Assembly: GCF_000816245.1 (NCBI RefSeq)
Contig: NZ_CP007769.1
Span: forward strand, 218,464-282,463
DNA from: Campylobacter sp. RM16704
GTDB lineage: Bacteria > Campylobacterota > Campylobacteria > Campylobacterales > Campylobacteraceae
DNA length: 64,000 nt
Direction of reading: 5' to 3'
The notes under the pieces were generated by a model, which ran no database searches, had not been told where the DNA came from, and was given only the letters and a program-made list of their open reading frames with translations. Position numbers and translations under genes: made by a program. Below are positions 1 to 8,662 of the stretch, piece by piece. Positions within the stretch are counted from its first letter, which is position 1; each line of letters opens with the position of its first letter.

Positions 1-713
1 GCACATTCAAGTATAGGATTTAAATGTGAGGCAAATATTTTTATATTATATAAAGGTATAAGTAAAACCCTAGAAGAAGGAAGATAGTTTTGTGCAAAAA
101 TATCAAAACAACGCTTTTTAAGTTTCAAATTCAAGCCATTATTTTCATAAGATTCTATAAGGAAAATAATCACTAGATCAGATTGTTCTATAGCCCATCT
201 TAAAATTCTTTCATGCGCTCTATGAAAAGGATCAAAACTTGAAACAATGGCTGTGATATTAGAAGGATTGAGTCTTTTTTTGATTTTCTCAAAATCTTCT
301 TTGATAGCTTTAATATGATTGTGATAAATTTCAAATTCGCCGCTTATACAAGTTTTTCCAAAATCATCAATCAAACAAGCATTAGGTCTAAAAATATCAT
401 TAGTATTTTTATCGTTTTTAAATTTGCTTTCCAAGATTATATGTCCTATAACTTTATCATCGCATATAAATTCTATTTTTTCGCCAATTCTTGCATTTTC
501 TAAAGTTTTTTCATTTTCTTTCATTCCTGCTGGGGCAAAGGTTAAAGTGTAAGGAATTTTTTGATTGTGAATCATTCCTGTAGATAGAACTTCATCTCTT
601 TCTTTTTCATTCATTAATTTTGTAAAAGATCCAAAAATACCTTCTTTTATAAAACATAAAACCTCGTATTCTTCTTCTGATATTGTAATGTTATTTTTTC
701 TTACTGATGCCAT
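1..713 (-). CDS. Sulfate adenylyltransferase-like protein (ATP sulfurylase family), 3' part missing
   Basis: The gene is open to the left edge, so its C-terminus is not seen. ATP sulfurylases join sulfate and ATP to give adenosine 5'-phosphosulfate and pyrophosphate. The visible part has an N-terminal PUA-like region (about residues 1-140), then the start of the catalytic nucleotidyltransferase fold with the family's HRAHE-type motif (SSFDPFHRAHE, near residue 170). The usual QxRNP sequence before this motif is replaced by SSFDP, so the exact substrate is uncertain. ATG at 713 overlaps the end of the upstream response-regulator gene by 23 bp, suggesting one transcript. The arrangement matches Cj1609-Cj1608 of C. 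jejuni. The family call is good; activity is inferred. Confidence 0.75.
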   Translation of the reverse strand, partial: MASVRKNNITISEEEYEVLCFIKEGIFGSFTKLMNEKERDEVLSTGMIHNQKIPYTLTFAPAGMKENEKTLENARIGEKIEFICDDKVIGHIILESKFKNDKNTNDIFRPNACLIDDFGKTCISGEFEIYHNHIKAIKEDFEKIKKRLNPSNITAIVSSFDPFHRAHERILRWAIEQSDLVIIFLIESYENNGLNLKLKKRCFDIFAQNYLPSSRVLLIPLYNIKIFASHLNPILEC

Positions 714-1566
714 ATTTTTTCCTTTTTTCCCATAAAGACTTTCTTGAAATTCCTAATTTTTTTGATAAATCAGTGTCAGGAAATACATTTTGATAACTAA
801 TAATAATATGTTTAACATAATCATCAATAGTCAAAATTCCATTACTTTCAAAGGTTTTTTCATCGGTGTTTAAATCTATAATTTTAAATCCATCACACTC
901 GATGTTTGCACTTGTGTGTATAATAACAGATTTTTTAATAGCTAAATTTAATAGTTTTTCTTTTTCTAAAGATTTTAATGTCTGAAAATTTGTTAGATAA
1001 TATAATGAGTTATCTTTAAAAATTTTATCTAAATTTTGATGGTGTGATAAATCTATGTAGATATTTGCAATATTGTGTTCATTGGTATAGTTAAATACAA
1101 AATGATCGGCAAAAATTTGATTGTTTGTTTTTAGAATTAAAGGAGTTTTTATTTTTTTATAATCAAAAATAGGCAATTTTGCTGTTTCAAATTTATGCTT
1201 AAGATAAGATTGGTAAGTATGATTTAAAACACTTATTTTTTTAAATTCTTGAAAATGTTTCATTTTGCGTGTAAGTTCTTCTATCATAAAAGGTTTTTGT
1301 ATATAATCACTAGCTCCTGATTTTAAAGGCGTTAAAACCGTATCTGAGCTAATATAAGATATAAGCAAAATGATTATTTTATGTTTAAAAATTTCTATAA
1401 TATGCTCAAAATTAGCCACACTAGTTGAAAGTAAGATGATTTCATAATCATGATAAACTATTTCATTAATATTTGCTATTATGTCACACTCATAACCTAT
1501 AGAATTTAATTTTGAACCCATACTTTGTGCTAAATAAAATTCATTTTCTACTATTAAAACTTTCAT
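691..1566 (-). CDS. Atypical orphan response regulator (HP1021/Cj1608 type)
   Basis: A receiver-like domain (residues 1-110) is followed by a C-terminal Fis-like helix-turn-helix (about 265-291, DLSKKLGISRKSLWEKRKKYG). The receiver lacks the phosphoacceptor: position 47, where an Asp is expected after the third strand, is Ser (EIILLSTS), while Lys91 of the DYIQKPF motif is kept. The HP1021/Cj1608 family is known to act without normal phosphorylation and is reported to control replication initiation and redox responses. ATG at 1566 is preferred to the upstream codon at 1578 because it gives the standard MKVLIVEN receiver start, has a GGA 8 nt upstream and forms an ATGA overlap with ispDF. No histidine kinase is adjacent. 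Confidence 0.85.
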   Translation of the reverse strand: MKVLIVENEFYLAQSMGSKLNSIGYECDIIANINEIVYHDYEIILLSTSVANFEHIIEIFKHKIIILLISYISSDTVLTPLKSGASDYIQKPFMIEELTRKMKHFQEFKKISVLNHTYQSYLKHKFETAKLPIFDYKKIKTPLILKTNNQIFADHFVFNYTNEHNIANIYIDLSHHQNLDKIFKDNSLYYLTNFQTLKSLEKEKLLNLAIKKSVIIHTSANIECDGFKIIDLNTDEKTFESNGILTIDDYVKHIIISYQNVFPDTDLSKKLGISRKSLWEKRKKYGISKKK

Positions 1567-2678
1567 AATTTCGTCCAATCAAAATATTTTAAATTTACAC
1601 TTGCTAAAACACCAATCCCTTCTTTACGGCCTATAAAACCTAAATGCTCTGTAGTAGTAGCTTTAATGTTGATTTTATTTGGTGTAGTTTTCAGTGTTTT
1701 AGCGATATTAAAAGCAATGGCTTCTTTAAAATCTTTCATTTTAGGAGTTTGTGCAATGATGGTAATATCAGCATTTACAAGTTCAAAGCCATAATTTTGC
1801 ACTAAAGTATAAGCATTTTGCAATAAAAGCATAGAATCAACATTTTTATACTGCATATCATTATCTGGAAAAAGTTCTCCTATATCTCCAAGCCCTGCTG
1901 CACCCAAAAGCGCATCAATTAGCGCATGAGCTAATACATCCCCATCAGAATGAGCTTTTAAACCCATATTTTCATGCACTTTTACCCCGCCTAAAAGCAA
2001 AGCTCTTTGTTCTCCAAATTCATGTACATCAAAGCCATTTCCATTAAAAATATCCCAAGATGGTTTTGGTAAATTTAAACTTTTCAAATCCTCTTTAAAG
2101 GTAATTTTTTTTGCTAGCTCATCACCTTGTACATACCAAATCTTACCACCTATAGCTTGAATTGCAGTACTATCATCTGTAAAATTTATATTTTGTTTTA
2201 AAGCTTTTTTCAACACATTTGTACGAGAAAGTTGTGGGGTTTGTATGAGTTTGATTTTATCTCTTTCTATGACTTCTTGAGCATAAATTGTCGTATCGCT
2301 TACTTTTAAAATAGGTGTAATACAATCGGCTTTATCATAATTTTCTATGATGTTATTAAAAAGATTTTTAGAAACCAAAACTCTTGCTACATCGCTAACT
2401 AAAACATATTCACTCTGTACTAGATTTAAAGCATTAAGTAAAGATTGTGCTCTAGTTGTACCACCTTTAACAAAGTGATATTCAGGAGCAAATTTTTTCA
2501 TATAAGAAATATTACTAGAAGTAACAATTACTTGTTTAAAAGGATAAAAAGAACTTAAATTTTTAGTAGCATAAAGCCATAAAGGTTGATCACCTAGTCT
2601 TAAAAATTGTTTTTTTACCGGAGAATTAAATCTTGATGACTCCCCAGCAGATAACATAATCAAGGAAATATCTAACAT
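1563..2678 (-). CDS. ispDF: Bifunctional 2-C-methyl-D-erythritol 4-phosphate cytidylyltransferase / 2,4-cyclodiphosphate synthase
   Basis: This fused enzyme does two steps of the MEP isoprenoid pathway in the cytosol: CTP-dependent cytidylylation of MEP, and cyclisation to MEcPP. Residues 1-205 are the IspD part, with a nucleotide-binding start (LIMLSAGESSRF) and TRAQSL. Residues 212-371 are the IspF part, with metal ligands D217, H219 and H251 in FDVHEF and DGDVLAHAL, and the C-terminal TTTEHLGFIGRKEGI signature. The fusion is typical of Campylobacterota. It is the first gene of a leftward operon with the response regulator and ATP-sulfurylase-like gene. A TATAAT box on the minus strand lies at 2713-2718. 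Confidence 0.96.
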   Translation of the reverse strand: MLDISLIMLSAGESSRFNSPVKKQFLRLGDQPLWLYATKNLSSFYPFKQVIVTSSNISYMKKFAPEYHFVKGGTTRAQSLLNALNLVQSEYVLVSDVARVLVSKNLFNNIIENYDKADCITPILKVSDTTIYAQEVIERDKIKLIQTPQLSRTNVLKKALKQNINFTDDSTAIQAIGGKIWYVQGDELAKKITFKEDLKSLNLPKPSWDIFNGNGFDVHEFGEQRALLLGGVKVHENMGLKAHSDGDVLAHALIDALLGAAGLGDIGELFPDNDMQYKNVDSMLLLQNAYTLVQNYGFELVNADITIIAQTPKMKDFKEAIAFNIAKTLKTTPNKINIKATTTEHLGFIGRKEGIGVLASVNLKYFDWTKL

Positions 2679-2712
2679 TTGTTACACCTTAATTTTTTGT
2701 TGATGTTACGAT

Positions 2713-2718
2713 ATTATA
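2713..2718 (-). promoter_or_regulatory. Probable -10 box of the ispDF operon
   Basis: TATAAT on the minus strand, preceded by GTG, 35 bp before the ispDF start codon. No clear -35 box is seen, as is usual for Campylobacter sigma-70 promoters. Confidence 0.5.
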
Positions 2719-2785
2719 CACCATAAAAGCCAAAATTTATATTTTTGTTAGTAGAATTAATCATTTTAAATAATAAGGAGAAAAA

Positions 2786-3889
2786 TTGAAGGAAAAAATA
2801 GAAGAAAGGCTAAAACAAGTTATATACCCTGGATTTAAAAAAGATATAGTTAGTTTTGGCTTTGTTAAAAATATTGATACAAATGAAAATAAAGCCCATA
2901 TTATAGTAGAAATTGTTTCAGCTAATACTCAAATTGCACAAGAGCTTAGAGCGAATATTGTAAATGTTTTAAAAGATTTAAATTTAGAACTTAATTTAGA
3001 AATCATTCAACCAAAAATTCCTGAAGAAAAAAGTAATTCAAGAAGTGGTAAAAATATTGCTCCACAAATTAAAAATTTTCTTATGATTTCAAGTGGAAAA
3101 GGCGGAGTAGGCAAAAGTACTACGACTTTAAATTTAGCAATTTCTTTAGCTAAAATGGGCAAAAGAGTAGGGCTTTTGGACGCAGATATTTATGGACCAA
3201 ATATACCAAGAATGTTGGGTGAAAGCAAGAGTAAGCCAGAAATTGTAGGACAAAAAATTCGTCCTATTTTATCTCATGGTGTTTATATGATGAGTATGGG
3301 TGTGCTAATAGAAGAGGGTAAAGGTTTAATGTGGCGTGGTTCTATGATTATGAAAGCAATTGAACAACTTTTAGCTGATGTACTTTGGCCTGAACTTGAT
3401 GTATTATTACTTGATATGCCTCCTGGAACAGGTGATGCACAAATTACTTTAGCTCAAAGCGTTCCAGTGAGTGCAGGTGTGTGCGTAAGTACTCCTCAAG
3501 TAGTGTCTTTAGATGATAGTAAAAGAGCGCTTGATATGTTTGAAAAATTACACATTCCTGTTGCGGGTATTATAGAAAATATGAGTGGCTTTTTATGTCC
3601 TGATAATGGTAAAGAGTATGATATCTTTGGAAAGGGTACGACTGAAGAAATGGCAAAAGCTTATAATTGTGAAGTTTTAGCTCAAATTCCTATCGAAATG
3701 AGTGTAAGAGAAGGTGGAGATAGCGGTAAGCCTGTAAGTTTTTATATGCCTGAAAGTGTTAGTTCAAAGAGGTATTTACAAGCTAGTGAAAAAATTTGGG
3801 AATTTATAGAAAAAGTAAACCAAGAGGGTAAAGTAGATAATTCAGCTATTCAGCCAATAATGAATGGTAAAAGTGCATGTTCGCAATAA
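2786..3889 (+). CDS. mrp: Mrp/ApbC family P-loop ATPase, iron-sulfur cluster carrier
   Basis: Mrp/ApbC proteins bind and pass on iron-sulfur clusters in an ATP-dependent way. Residues 1-85 form an MIP18/DUF59-like domain. Residues 95-350 form the deviant Walker P-loop domain with SGKGGVGKSTTTLNLA, the LLDADIYGPNIPRMLG switch region and DMPPGTGDAQITLAQ. The usual CPxC pair is reduced to one Cys in SGFLCPDNG, and a further Cys lies near the C-terminus. Translation begins at TTG 2786, six bases after AGGAG. dapD follows after a 9-bp gap, as in Cj1606c-Cj1605c. Confidence 0.95.
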   Translation: MKEKIEERLKQVIYPGFKKDIVSFGFVKNIDTNENKAHIIVEIVSANTQIAQELRANIVNVLKDLNLELNLEIIQPKIPEEKSNSRSGKNIAPQIKNFLMISSGKGGVGKSTTTLNLAISLAKMGKRVGLLDADIYGPNIPRMLGESKSKPEIVGQKIRPILSHGVYMMSMGVLIEEGKGLMWRGSMIMKAIEQLLADVLWPELDVLLLDMPPGTGDAQITLAQSVPVSAGVCVSTPQVVSLDDSKRALDMFEKLHIPVAGIIENMSGFLCPDNGKEYDIFGKGTTEEMAKAYNCEVLAQIPIEMSVREGGDSGKPVSFYMPESVSSKRYLQASEKIWEFIEKVNQEGKVDNSAIQPIMNGKSACSQ

Positions 3890-3898
3890 GGAGAAACA

Positions 3899-5062
3899 AT
3901 GGCAATAGAAAATAAAGAAGAATTTTTAAATTTAATCAAACAAATCGAACAAAGGATTAATTATAAAAAGCCTAAAGCTTTTGCTATAGCAAGACTTGAT
4001 TTAAGTCAAGTTGATCCTAGTAAAAAACTTCAAGCTAATTTTGGCGTGATTAATTTTGAGCAAAACTATGCCGCTGCTGCAGTGATGTTTGAAGCATTTT
4101 TCAGAAGAGGGGTTGATATTGATTTTAACGAAAGTGAATTTGTGGCTACTTTGATCAAAGAAGATTTAGATTTTGCACTTGAATGCTTTGCGCCGTTTTT
4201 GCAAGAACAAGGCCATAAAAATATAGAAGTCATAAAAGCAGCAAAAGAAAATTTTAGAGAAAATACTTTTTCTTTTGTGTGTATTTTTGAAGATGAAGCA
4301 CCAAAAAGTTTAGAAAGTGTATATTTAAAACTTTATTTACTTTCGAATAAAAAAGTTCCTCTAAGAAGTTTAAATTTAACAGGCGCTTTTGGGATTTTAC
4401 CAAATGTTGCATGGAGTGATAATAAGCCTATTGATTTAGACTTTTTAAGAGAAAATGAAATTGATTTAAAAATGAGTGGAAGATATCCAAGGATTGATTA
4501 TGTGGATAAATTTCCAAGATTTCTAGCTCATGTAATTCCTGAAGATAATACTAGAATTTTAGAAAGTTCTAAAGTAAGAATGGGTGCGGTCTTGGCTGCA
4601 GGTACTACTATAATGCCAGGTGCTGCTTATGTGAATTTTAATGCAGGAACAACTGGTGCTTGTATGGTGGAAGGTCGTATTAGCTCTTCAGCTGTGGTAG
4701 GTGAGGGAAGTGATGTAGGAGGCGGTGCTTCTATACTCGGTGTTTTAAGTGGTACCAGTGGTAATGCTATTAGTATCGGCAAAGCTTGTCTTTTGGGTGC
4801 AAATTCAGTTACGGGAATTCCTTTAGGGGATAATTGTATTGTTGATGCAGGTATTGCTGTTTTAGAAGGGACTAAATTCGCTTTAAAAAATAAAGAAGAA
4901 CTCCAAAAAATCAATCCTGACTTTAACTTTGATAAAGACATATATAAAGGTTTAGAATTAGCAGGATTAAATGGTTTGCATTTTAGACAAGATTCTCAAA
5001 GTGGAGCAATGATAGCAGCTTTTAATAAAAAGGCTGTAAAACTTAATGAAGATTTACATTAA
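3899..5062 (+). CDS. dapD: 2,3,4,5-tetrahydropyridine-2,6-dicarboxylate N-succinyltransferase
   Basis: DapD succinylates tetrahydrodipicolinate with succinyl-CoA in the lysine/meso-diaminopimelate pathway, feeding peptidoglycan synthesis. At 387 aa this is the long form found in Campylobacterota. A C-terminal left-handed beta-helix (about residues 215-330) carries the hexapeptide-like GxxxxxG strings, such as GAVLAAGTTIMPGA and VVGEGSDVGGGASILG. The N-terminal half is the family-specific extension. A GGAG lies just before the ATG, and the gene is coupled to mrp. Its stop codon is inside a bidirectional terminator shared with the convergent lipase gene. Confidence 0.95.
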   Translation: MAIENKEEFLNLIKQIEQRINYKKPKAFAIARLDLSQVDPSKKLQANFGVINFEQNYAAAAVMFEAFFRRGVDIDFNESEFVATLIKEDLDFALECFAPFLQEQGHKNIEVIKAAKENFRENTFSFVCIFEDEAPKSLESVYLKLYLLSNKKVPLRSLNLTGAFGILPNVAWSDNKPIDLDFLRENEIDLKMSGRYPRIDYVDKFPRFLAHVIPEDNTRILESSKVRMGAVLAAGTTIMPGAAYVNFNAGTTGACMVEGRISSSAVVGEGSDVGGGASILGVLSGTSGNAISIGKACLLGANSVTGIPLGDNCIVDAGIAVLEGTKFALKNKEELQKINPDFNFDKDIYKGLELAGLNGLHFRQDSQSGAMIAAFNKKAVKLNEDLH

Positions 5063-5088
5063 TTCTTAGCCCTTATGGGTTAAGAATT
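5061..5088. terminator. Bidirectional terminator between dapD and the lipase gene
   Basis: Inverted repeat AATTCTTAGCCC / GGGTTAAGAATT (one G-T pair) with a TTAT loop, flanked by T runs on both sides. It overlaps the stop codons of both convergent genes. Confidence 0.85.
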
Positions 5089-5954
5089 TTAAATAATTCG
5101 TGTAGTTTATAAATACACACGCTAGGGTGATGTTTAATGCTTCCTATATGTAGTAAAATCTCTTTGCTATCTTTTTTATAAAGCTTTTGCACAAAATTAA
5201 AATTCCACCATTTGTAAGTTTTGAAATTTAAATTATGGGTAGTATTTATATGAAAATTTATATAAGAATGGTTTTGAAAATTTTGTTTTAAGCCAGGTGC
5301 TTGAAAGGCATAAACTTCTTTTGCTGTGCTAGGAAAGATTCTTGTAAAAGTTTGAGCTAAATATCCTCCTAAAGAATGTCCTATGATGATGAGATTTTTA
5401 TCAATGGTGTATTTTTGTTTGAGTTGATTGTAAAAATACTGCATGGATTGAATTTGACCTTTAGGGGTTTTGTTAAGTAAAATCAAAAAATCACTATAAA
5501 AATCTTTAAAATCAAAACACAAAGGATTTAAGTCACTCCCTGCAAAGGCTAAAATATAGTTTTTTCGTGTTTTATCATAAATAAAATTAGCTCTAAAACC
5601 CATTTTAGATTGAGGGTGTGTTTCATTGATGTGTTCAAGTATTTCATAATTTTTTACAAATTTTAAAGCTAAAAATGCATTGTTTAAACCACCTACAGGG
5701 ATTTTTTCTTTTTTATAAAAAGGATTGGTTAAGGCTTTTATAATGGCTTTGCGTTTTTGAAAACCTTCTTTTTGTAAGCTTTGGTTTAAGCATACATTGG
5801 CACAATAAGCTACTAAACTATAATCATATAATTTTTGCAATAAATTGATATTTTTTTTGAAATGAATTTGAAATTTAAATAAGAGTAGCTTTTCTTGGGA
5901 ATTTAAATTTGTTTTTTGACTTAAAGCAATAAAGCTTTGCAAGTCAAAAAACAT
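5073..5954 (-). CDS. Class 3 lipase-like alpha/beta-hydrolase
   Basis: The protein (293 aa) has the lipase nucleophile elbow GHSLGG at residues 192-197 (Ser194), preceded by a strand LIIIG, and an earlier AFAGSD oxyanion-type segment near residue 136, as in class 3 lipases. A candidate catalytic His lies in the C-terminal part (HIGSIKHHPS). No signal peptide is visible, so it is probably cytoplasmic or exported by a non-Sec route. The substrate is unknown. It starts only 9 bp after dps and is likely cotranscribed with it. It ends in the shared terminator with dapD. Confidence 0.75.
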   Translation of the reverse strand: MFFDLQSFIALSQKTNLNSQEKLLLFKFQIHFKKNINLLQKLYDYSLVAYCANVCLNQSLQKEGFQKRKAIIKALTNPFYKKEKIPVGGLNNAFLALKFVKNYEILEHINETHPQSKMGFRANFIYDKTRKNYILAFAGSDLNPLCFDFKDFYSDFLILLNKTPKGQIQSMQYFYNQLKQKYTIDKNLIIIGHSLGGYLAQTFTRIFPSTAKEVYAFQAPGLKQNFQNHSYINFHINTTHNLNFKTYKWWNFNFVQKLYKKDSKEILLHIGSIKHHPSVCIYKLHELFKILNP

Positions 5955-5963
5955 TATAAATTC

Positions 5964-6413
5964 TTACATAGAGCAAGTGTTTTGGATAGTTGAACTAAGC
6001 ATCCAAAGAACTTTTTCATATTTTGCGATATTTTCTTGAGCAAAAGCTGCAGTTGTAGTATCACTTGCTTTTTCAGCTTCTTCATTTAGTTTTTTAAATT
6101 CAGCTAAAAGGTATTTATAATCTTCTCTAATAAGCTCTAAAACTTCTATTGGGGTAAAGCAATCTTTTTGAGCCTTAGGTGCTTTTGCATTTTCTAGTAA
6201 TGTTTTTGGACAAACAATAGCTTTTTCTCCAAGTTGCAAAGCCCTTTCAGCACAATCATCAAAAAGTTCAGCCATTTCTTCATAAGCTTTTTCTGTATAT
6301 TCATGAATTGAAAAAAATTGCAAACCTTTTACATTCCAGTGATAATTGTGAAATTTAATCCATAAGCTATGAGCATCCGCTTGTAATTGTAATAATTGTT
6401 TTGTTACTGACAT
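5964..6413 (-). CDS. dps: Dps ferritin-like DNA-protection / iron-storage protein
   Basis: Dps forms a 12-subunit shell that oxidises Fe(II) with hydrogen peroxide and protects DNA. The protein is 149 aa, the normal size, with the inter-subunit ferroxidase ligands in the N-terminal half ([14 protein letters not shown], then [22 protein letters not shown]). A strong RBS (GGAG) is found 6 bp upstream of the ATG. Paired AT palindromes sit upstream (see separate entries). It matches Cj1534c, with pgi and galU upstream on the same strand. Confidence 0.95.
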   Translation of the reverse strand: MSVTKQLLQLQADAHSLWIKFHNYHWNVKGLQFFSIHEYTEKAYEEMAELFDDCAERALQLGEKAIVCPKTLLENAKAPKAQKDCFTPIEVLELIREDYKYLLAEFKKLNEEAEKASDTTTAAFAQENIAKYEKVLWMLSSTIQNTCSM

Positions 6414-6439
6414 GTTATCTCCTTTTTTTATTTTTGAAA

Positions 6440-6445
6440 ATTATA
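6440..6445 (-). promoter_or_regulatory. dps -10 box
   Basis: TATAAT on the minus strand in the extended context TGTGTTATAAT, 27 bp upstream of the dps start codon. Confidence 0.6.
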
Positions 6446-6460
6446 ACACAAAATTCTTAA

Positions 6461-6474
6461 ATAATAATTATTAT
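6461..6474. promoter_or_regulatory. Palindromic Fur/PerR-like operator 1 of dps
   Basis: ATAATAATTATTAT is a perfect 14-bp palindrome placed where the -35 region of dps would be. It resembles Fur-family boxes, which are built on AT-rich palindromes such as ATAATNATTAT. Which regulator binds is not known from sequence. Confidence 0.5.
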
Positions 6475-6495
6475 TATATAATAAATTTTAATGTT

Positions 6496-6507
6496 AATAA
6501 TTATTAT
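6496..6507. promoter_or_regulatory. Palindromic Fur/PerR-like operator 2 of dps
   Basis: TAATAATTATTA is a second perfect palindrome, with its centre about 34 bp from that of operator 1, or a little over three helical turns. Confidence 0.45.
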
Positions 6508-6543
6508 ATTTTCATTATACTCTTTTTTTATAATAAAGCAAAT

Positions 6544-7767
6544 TTATTTACTTAACATATTTTTGAGTATTAATTTCCCCACTTCCACACCAGGTTGATC
6601 ATAAGTATTAATCCCAAGCATAATTCCACAAGCTGAGGTAAATAATTCATAATAATACATCAAATATCCGCAATGATAAGCATCTAATTTTTCAAGTTCT
6701 ATGACATCAACACTTAAATTTTCAGCAATCAAAGCATGCATGGTTGCATCACATTGAGCATTTAAAAGATCGTGTAAATTGACTTCATTAGTAAAATCAC
6801 AATTTTGCAAATGATTAAAGCTTATATTTGGGATACTAGGGGATTTTTGACTATCTTTGATTTTTAAAAAAGTAACGGTTTTATCTTTGGGTCCATCCAT
6901 GATAAGTTGCAAAAAGCTATGCTGATCTCTAGCGCCAATTAAAGCAACAGGAGTTAAACCTATGCGTTTAAAGCCTTGTTTTTTACCTAGGCTTTCAGCA
7001 ATTAGTTGAATATACCATTCATTAAAACCTTTAAAAGCATCTCCATAAGAAAAAAGTACATTAATATGCGCACTTTTATGTGTGCAATAATGATAAGCTT
7101 TTTGCAAAATTTGATCACATTTTTTTTCAAAAAAATCCACATAACAAGCTTTTGCACCTTCTAATAAGGCTTTAGTATTATAACCACAAAAACTCAAAGG
7201 AACAATTCCAATAGCAGATAAAACACTAAATCTACCCCCAACATTTTTAGGTATAAAAAAGCATTTTATATTTAATTCTTCGCCTAGTTTGTGAAGTTTT
7301 GACTCAAAATCGGTAATAAACACAAAGTTTTCGTGTAAATTTTCATTTTTAAAATTAAAATGAGCAACGATGAGTTTAAATAAAGAAATTACCTCTATAG
7401 TTGTGCCTGATTTACTTGCTATAATGAAAAGTGTTCTTTGTGGGTTTATTTTTTGCATAGCTTGGGTAAAATTATGCGAAGAGGTGTTATCTATAATGAA
7501 AAGTTTTTTTTCTTCTACTTGGTCAAATAAAAGCTCTTTTAAAGCTTTAACCCCACAACTTGATCCACCCATACCTACTAAAACAATATTTTCTATATGA
7601 GTTTTAGTTGTGATGAATTCTTTACTTTCTTTAATCAAATCAAAGCTTGTATCCACTAAGTGATAATACCCTATATCACCACTTTTTAACTCATCATTCA
7701 TTCTATTTGCATAAGCGGTGATTTTTTTAAAATCTTGGGTTTTAAAAAATAAAGTGTTATTTAGCAT
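6544..7767 (-). CDS. pgi: Glucose-6-phosphate isomerase
   Basis: Pgi interconverts glucose-6-phosphate and fructose-6-phosphate, which in glucose non-fermenting campylobacters serves gluconeogenesis and sugar-nucleotide supply. The 407-aa protein is the short form. It has SIS-fold phosphate-binding motifs (VGMGGSSCGVKAL, then SKSGTTIE) and GGRFSVLSAIG. The conserved C-terminal YDQPGVEVGK is present. It overlaps the end of galU by 7 bp, so the two are cotranscribed and linked in UDP-glucose supply. Confidence 0.95.
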   Translation of the reverse strand: MLNNTLFFKTQDFKKITAYANRMNDELKSGDIGYYHLVDTSFDLIKESKEFITTKTHIENIVLVGMGGSSCGVKALKELLFDQVEEKKLFIIDNTSSHNFTQAMQKINPQRTLFIIASKSGTTIEVISLFKLIVAHFNFKNENLHENFVFITDFESKLHKLGEELNIKCFFIPKNVGGRFSVLSAIGIVPLSFCGYNTKALLEGAKACYVDFFEKKCDQILQKAYHYCTHKSAHINVLFSYGDAFKGFNEWYIQLIAESLGKKQGFKRIGLTPVALIGARDQHSFLQLIMDGPKDKTVTFLKIKDSQKSPSIPNISFNHLQNCDFTNEVNLHDLLNAQCDATMHALIAENLSVDVIELEKLDAYHCGYLMYYYELFTSACGIMLGINTYDQPGVEVGKLILKNMLSK

Positions 7768-8588
7768 TTTTTGCTTTTCTCATAAAAATAATTAGTTGCC
7801 TCGACAAAGCCTTCTACGCTTCCACAATCAAATCTTTGTCCTTTAAATTTATAAGCTAAAACCATATTATTGGTTGCTTGTGAAAGTAGTGCATCGGTTA
7901 GTTGAATTTCTCCATTTTTACCTGCTTTAGTATTTTCTAAAATACCAAAAATATCAGGTGTTAGAATGTATCTTCCTATGATGGCTAAATTACTTGGAGC
8001 ATCTTTTGGATCAGGTTTTTCTACCATAGAATTTACCATGATTAAATCTTCTTCCACGGCATTTCCTGCAATCACTCCGTAATTTGAAACTTGATCAGCT
8101 TCAACTTCCATCACAGCTATAATAGAGCAGCGGTATTTTTCGTAAATTTTTACCATTTGAGCTAAGACATTTACCCCATCTTCATTCACACATAAATCAT
8201 CTGCTAAAATCACTCCAAAAGCTTCATCTTGCACCAAAGGCTTTGCTTTTAAAACCGCATCTCCTAAGCCTTTCATTTCATTTTGTCTTGTAAAAGTAAA
8301 AGTGCAGCGATCTATAAGTGTTCTTATTTCGCTTAAAAGGTATTCTTTTTTAGTGCCTGCGATTTGATGTTCAAGCTCATAAGAAATATCAAAATAATCC
8401 TCTAAAGCTCTTTTTCCACGCCCTGTAACAAAGCCCATAGTTTCCATACCAGCTTCTAAAGCCTCATCTACCCCATAGTGAATTAAAGGTTTGGTTAGTA
8501 TGGGTAGCATTTCTTTAGGTAGGGTTTTTGTAGCGGGTAAAAATCTAGTCCCATAACCTGCTGCCGGAAAAATACAAGTTTGAAGCAT
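7761..8588 (-). CDS. galU: UTP-glucose-1-phosphate uridylyltransferase
   Basis: GalU makes UDP-glucose from glucose-1-phosphate and UTP for surface glycans. The nucleotide-binding start (IFPAAGYGTRFLPATKTLPKEMLPI, residues 6-30) is complete, followed by VEKPDPKDAPSNLAIIGRYIL. Length is 275 aa, slightly shorter than the E. coli enzyme. It is the promoter-proximal gene of a galU-pgi unit and diverges from the yigZ-like gene across a 74-bp gap. Confidence 0.95.
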   Translation of the reverse strand: MLQTCIFPAAGYGTRFLPATKTLPKEMLPILTKPLIHYGVDEALEAGMETMGFVTGRGKRALEDYFDISYELEHQIAGTKKEYLLSEIRTLIDRCTFTFTRQNEMKGLGDAVLKAKPLVQDEAFGVILADDLCVNEDGVNVLAQMVKIYEKYRCSIIAVMEVEADQVSNYGVIAGNAVEEDLIMVNSMVEKPDPKDAPSNLAIIGRYILTPDIFGILENTKAGKNGEIQLTDALLSQATNNMVLAYKFKGQRFDCGSVEGFVEATNYFYEKSKKC

Positions 8589-8622
8589 AGTTTATCCTTA
8601 AATTTTTATAAGTTGTTTTGAT

Positions 8623-8628
8623 TATAAT
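8623..8628 (+). promoter_or_regulatory. Probable -10 box of the yigZ-like gene
   Basis: TATAAT in the context TTTTGATTATAAT, 34 bp before the start codon, in the divergent galU/yigZ gap. Confidence 0.5.
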
Positions 8629-8662
8629 TTTATTTAAATATTATAACTAATTTAAGGAAAAA

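Noticed and set aside
315-503. Open frame of 62 codons on the plus strand
   Set aside because: It lies opposite the ATP-sulfurylase-like gene and its translation is Phe/Ile-rich, as expected from AT-rich antisense.
4627-4941. Antisense open frame of 104 codons opposite dapD
   Set aside because: It mirrors the low-stop complement of the Gly/Ala-rich beta-helix of dapD, with no RBS or family match.
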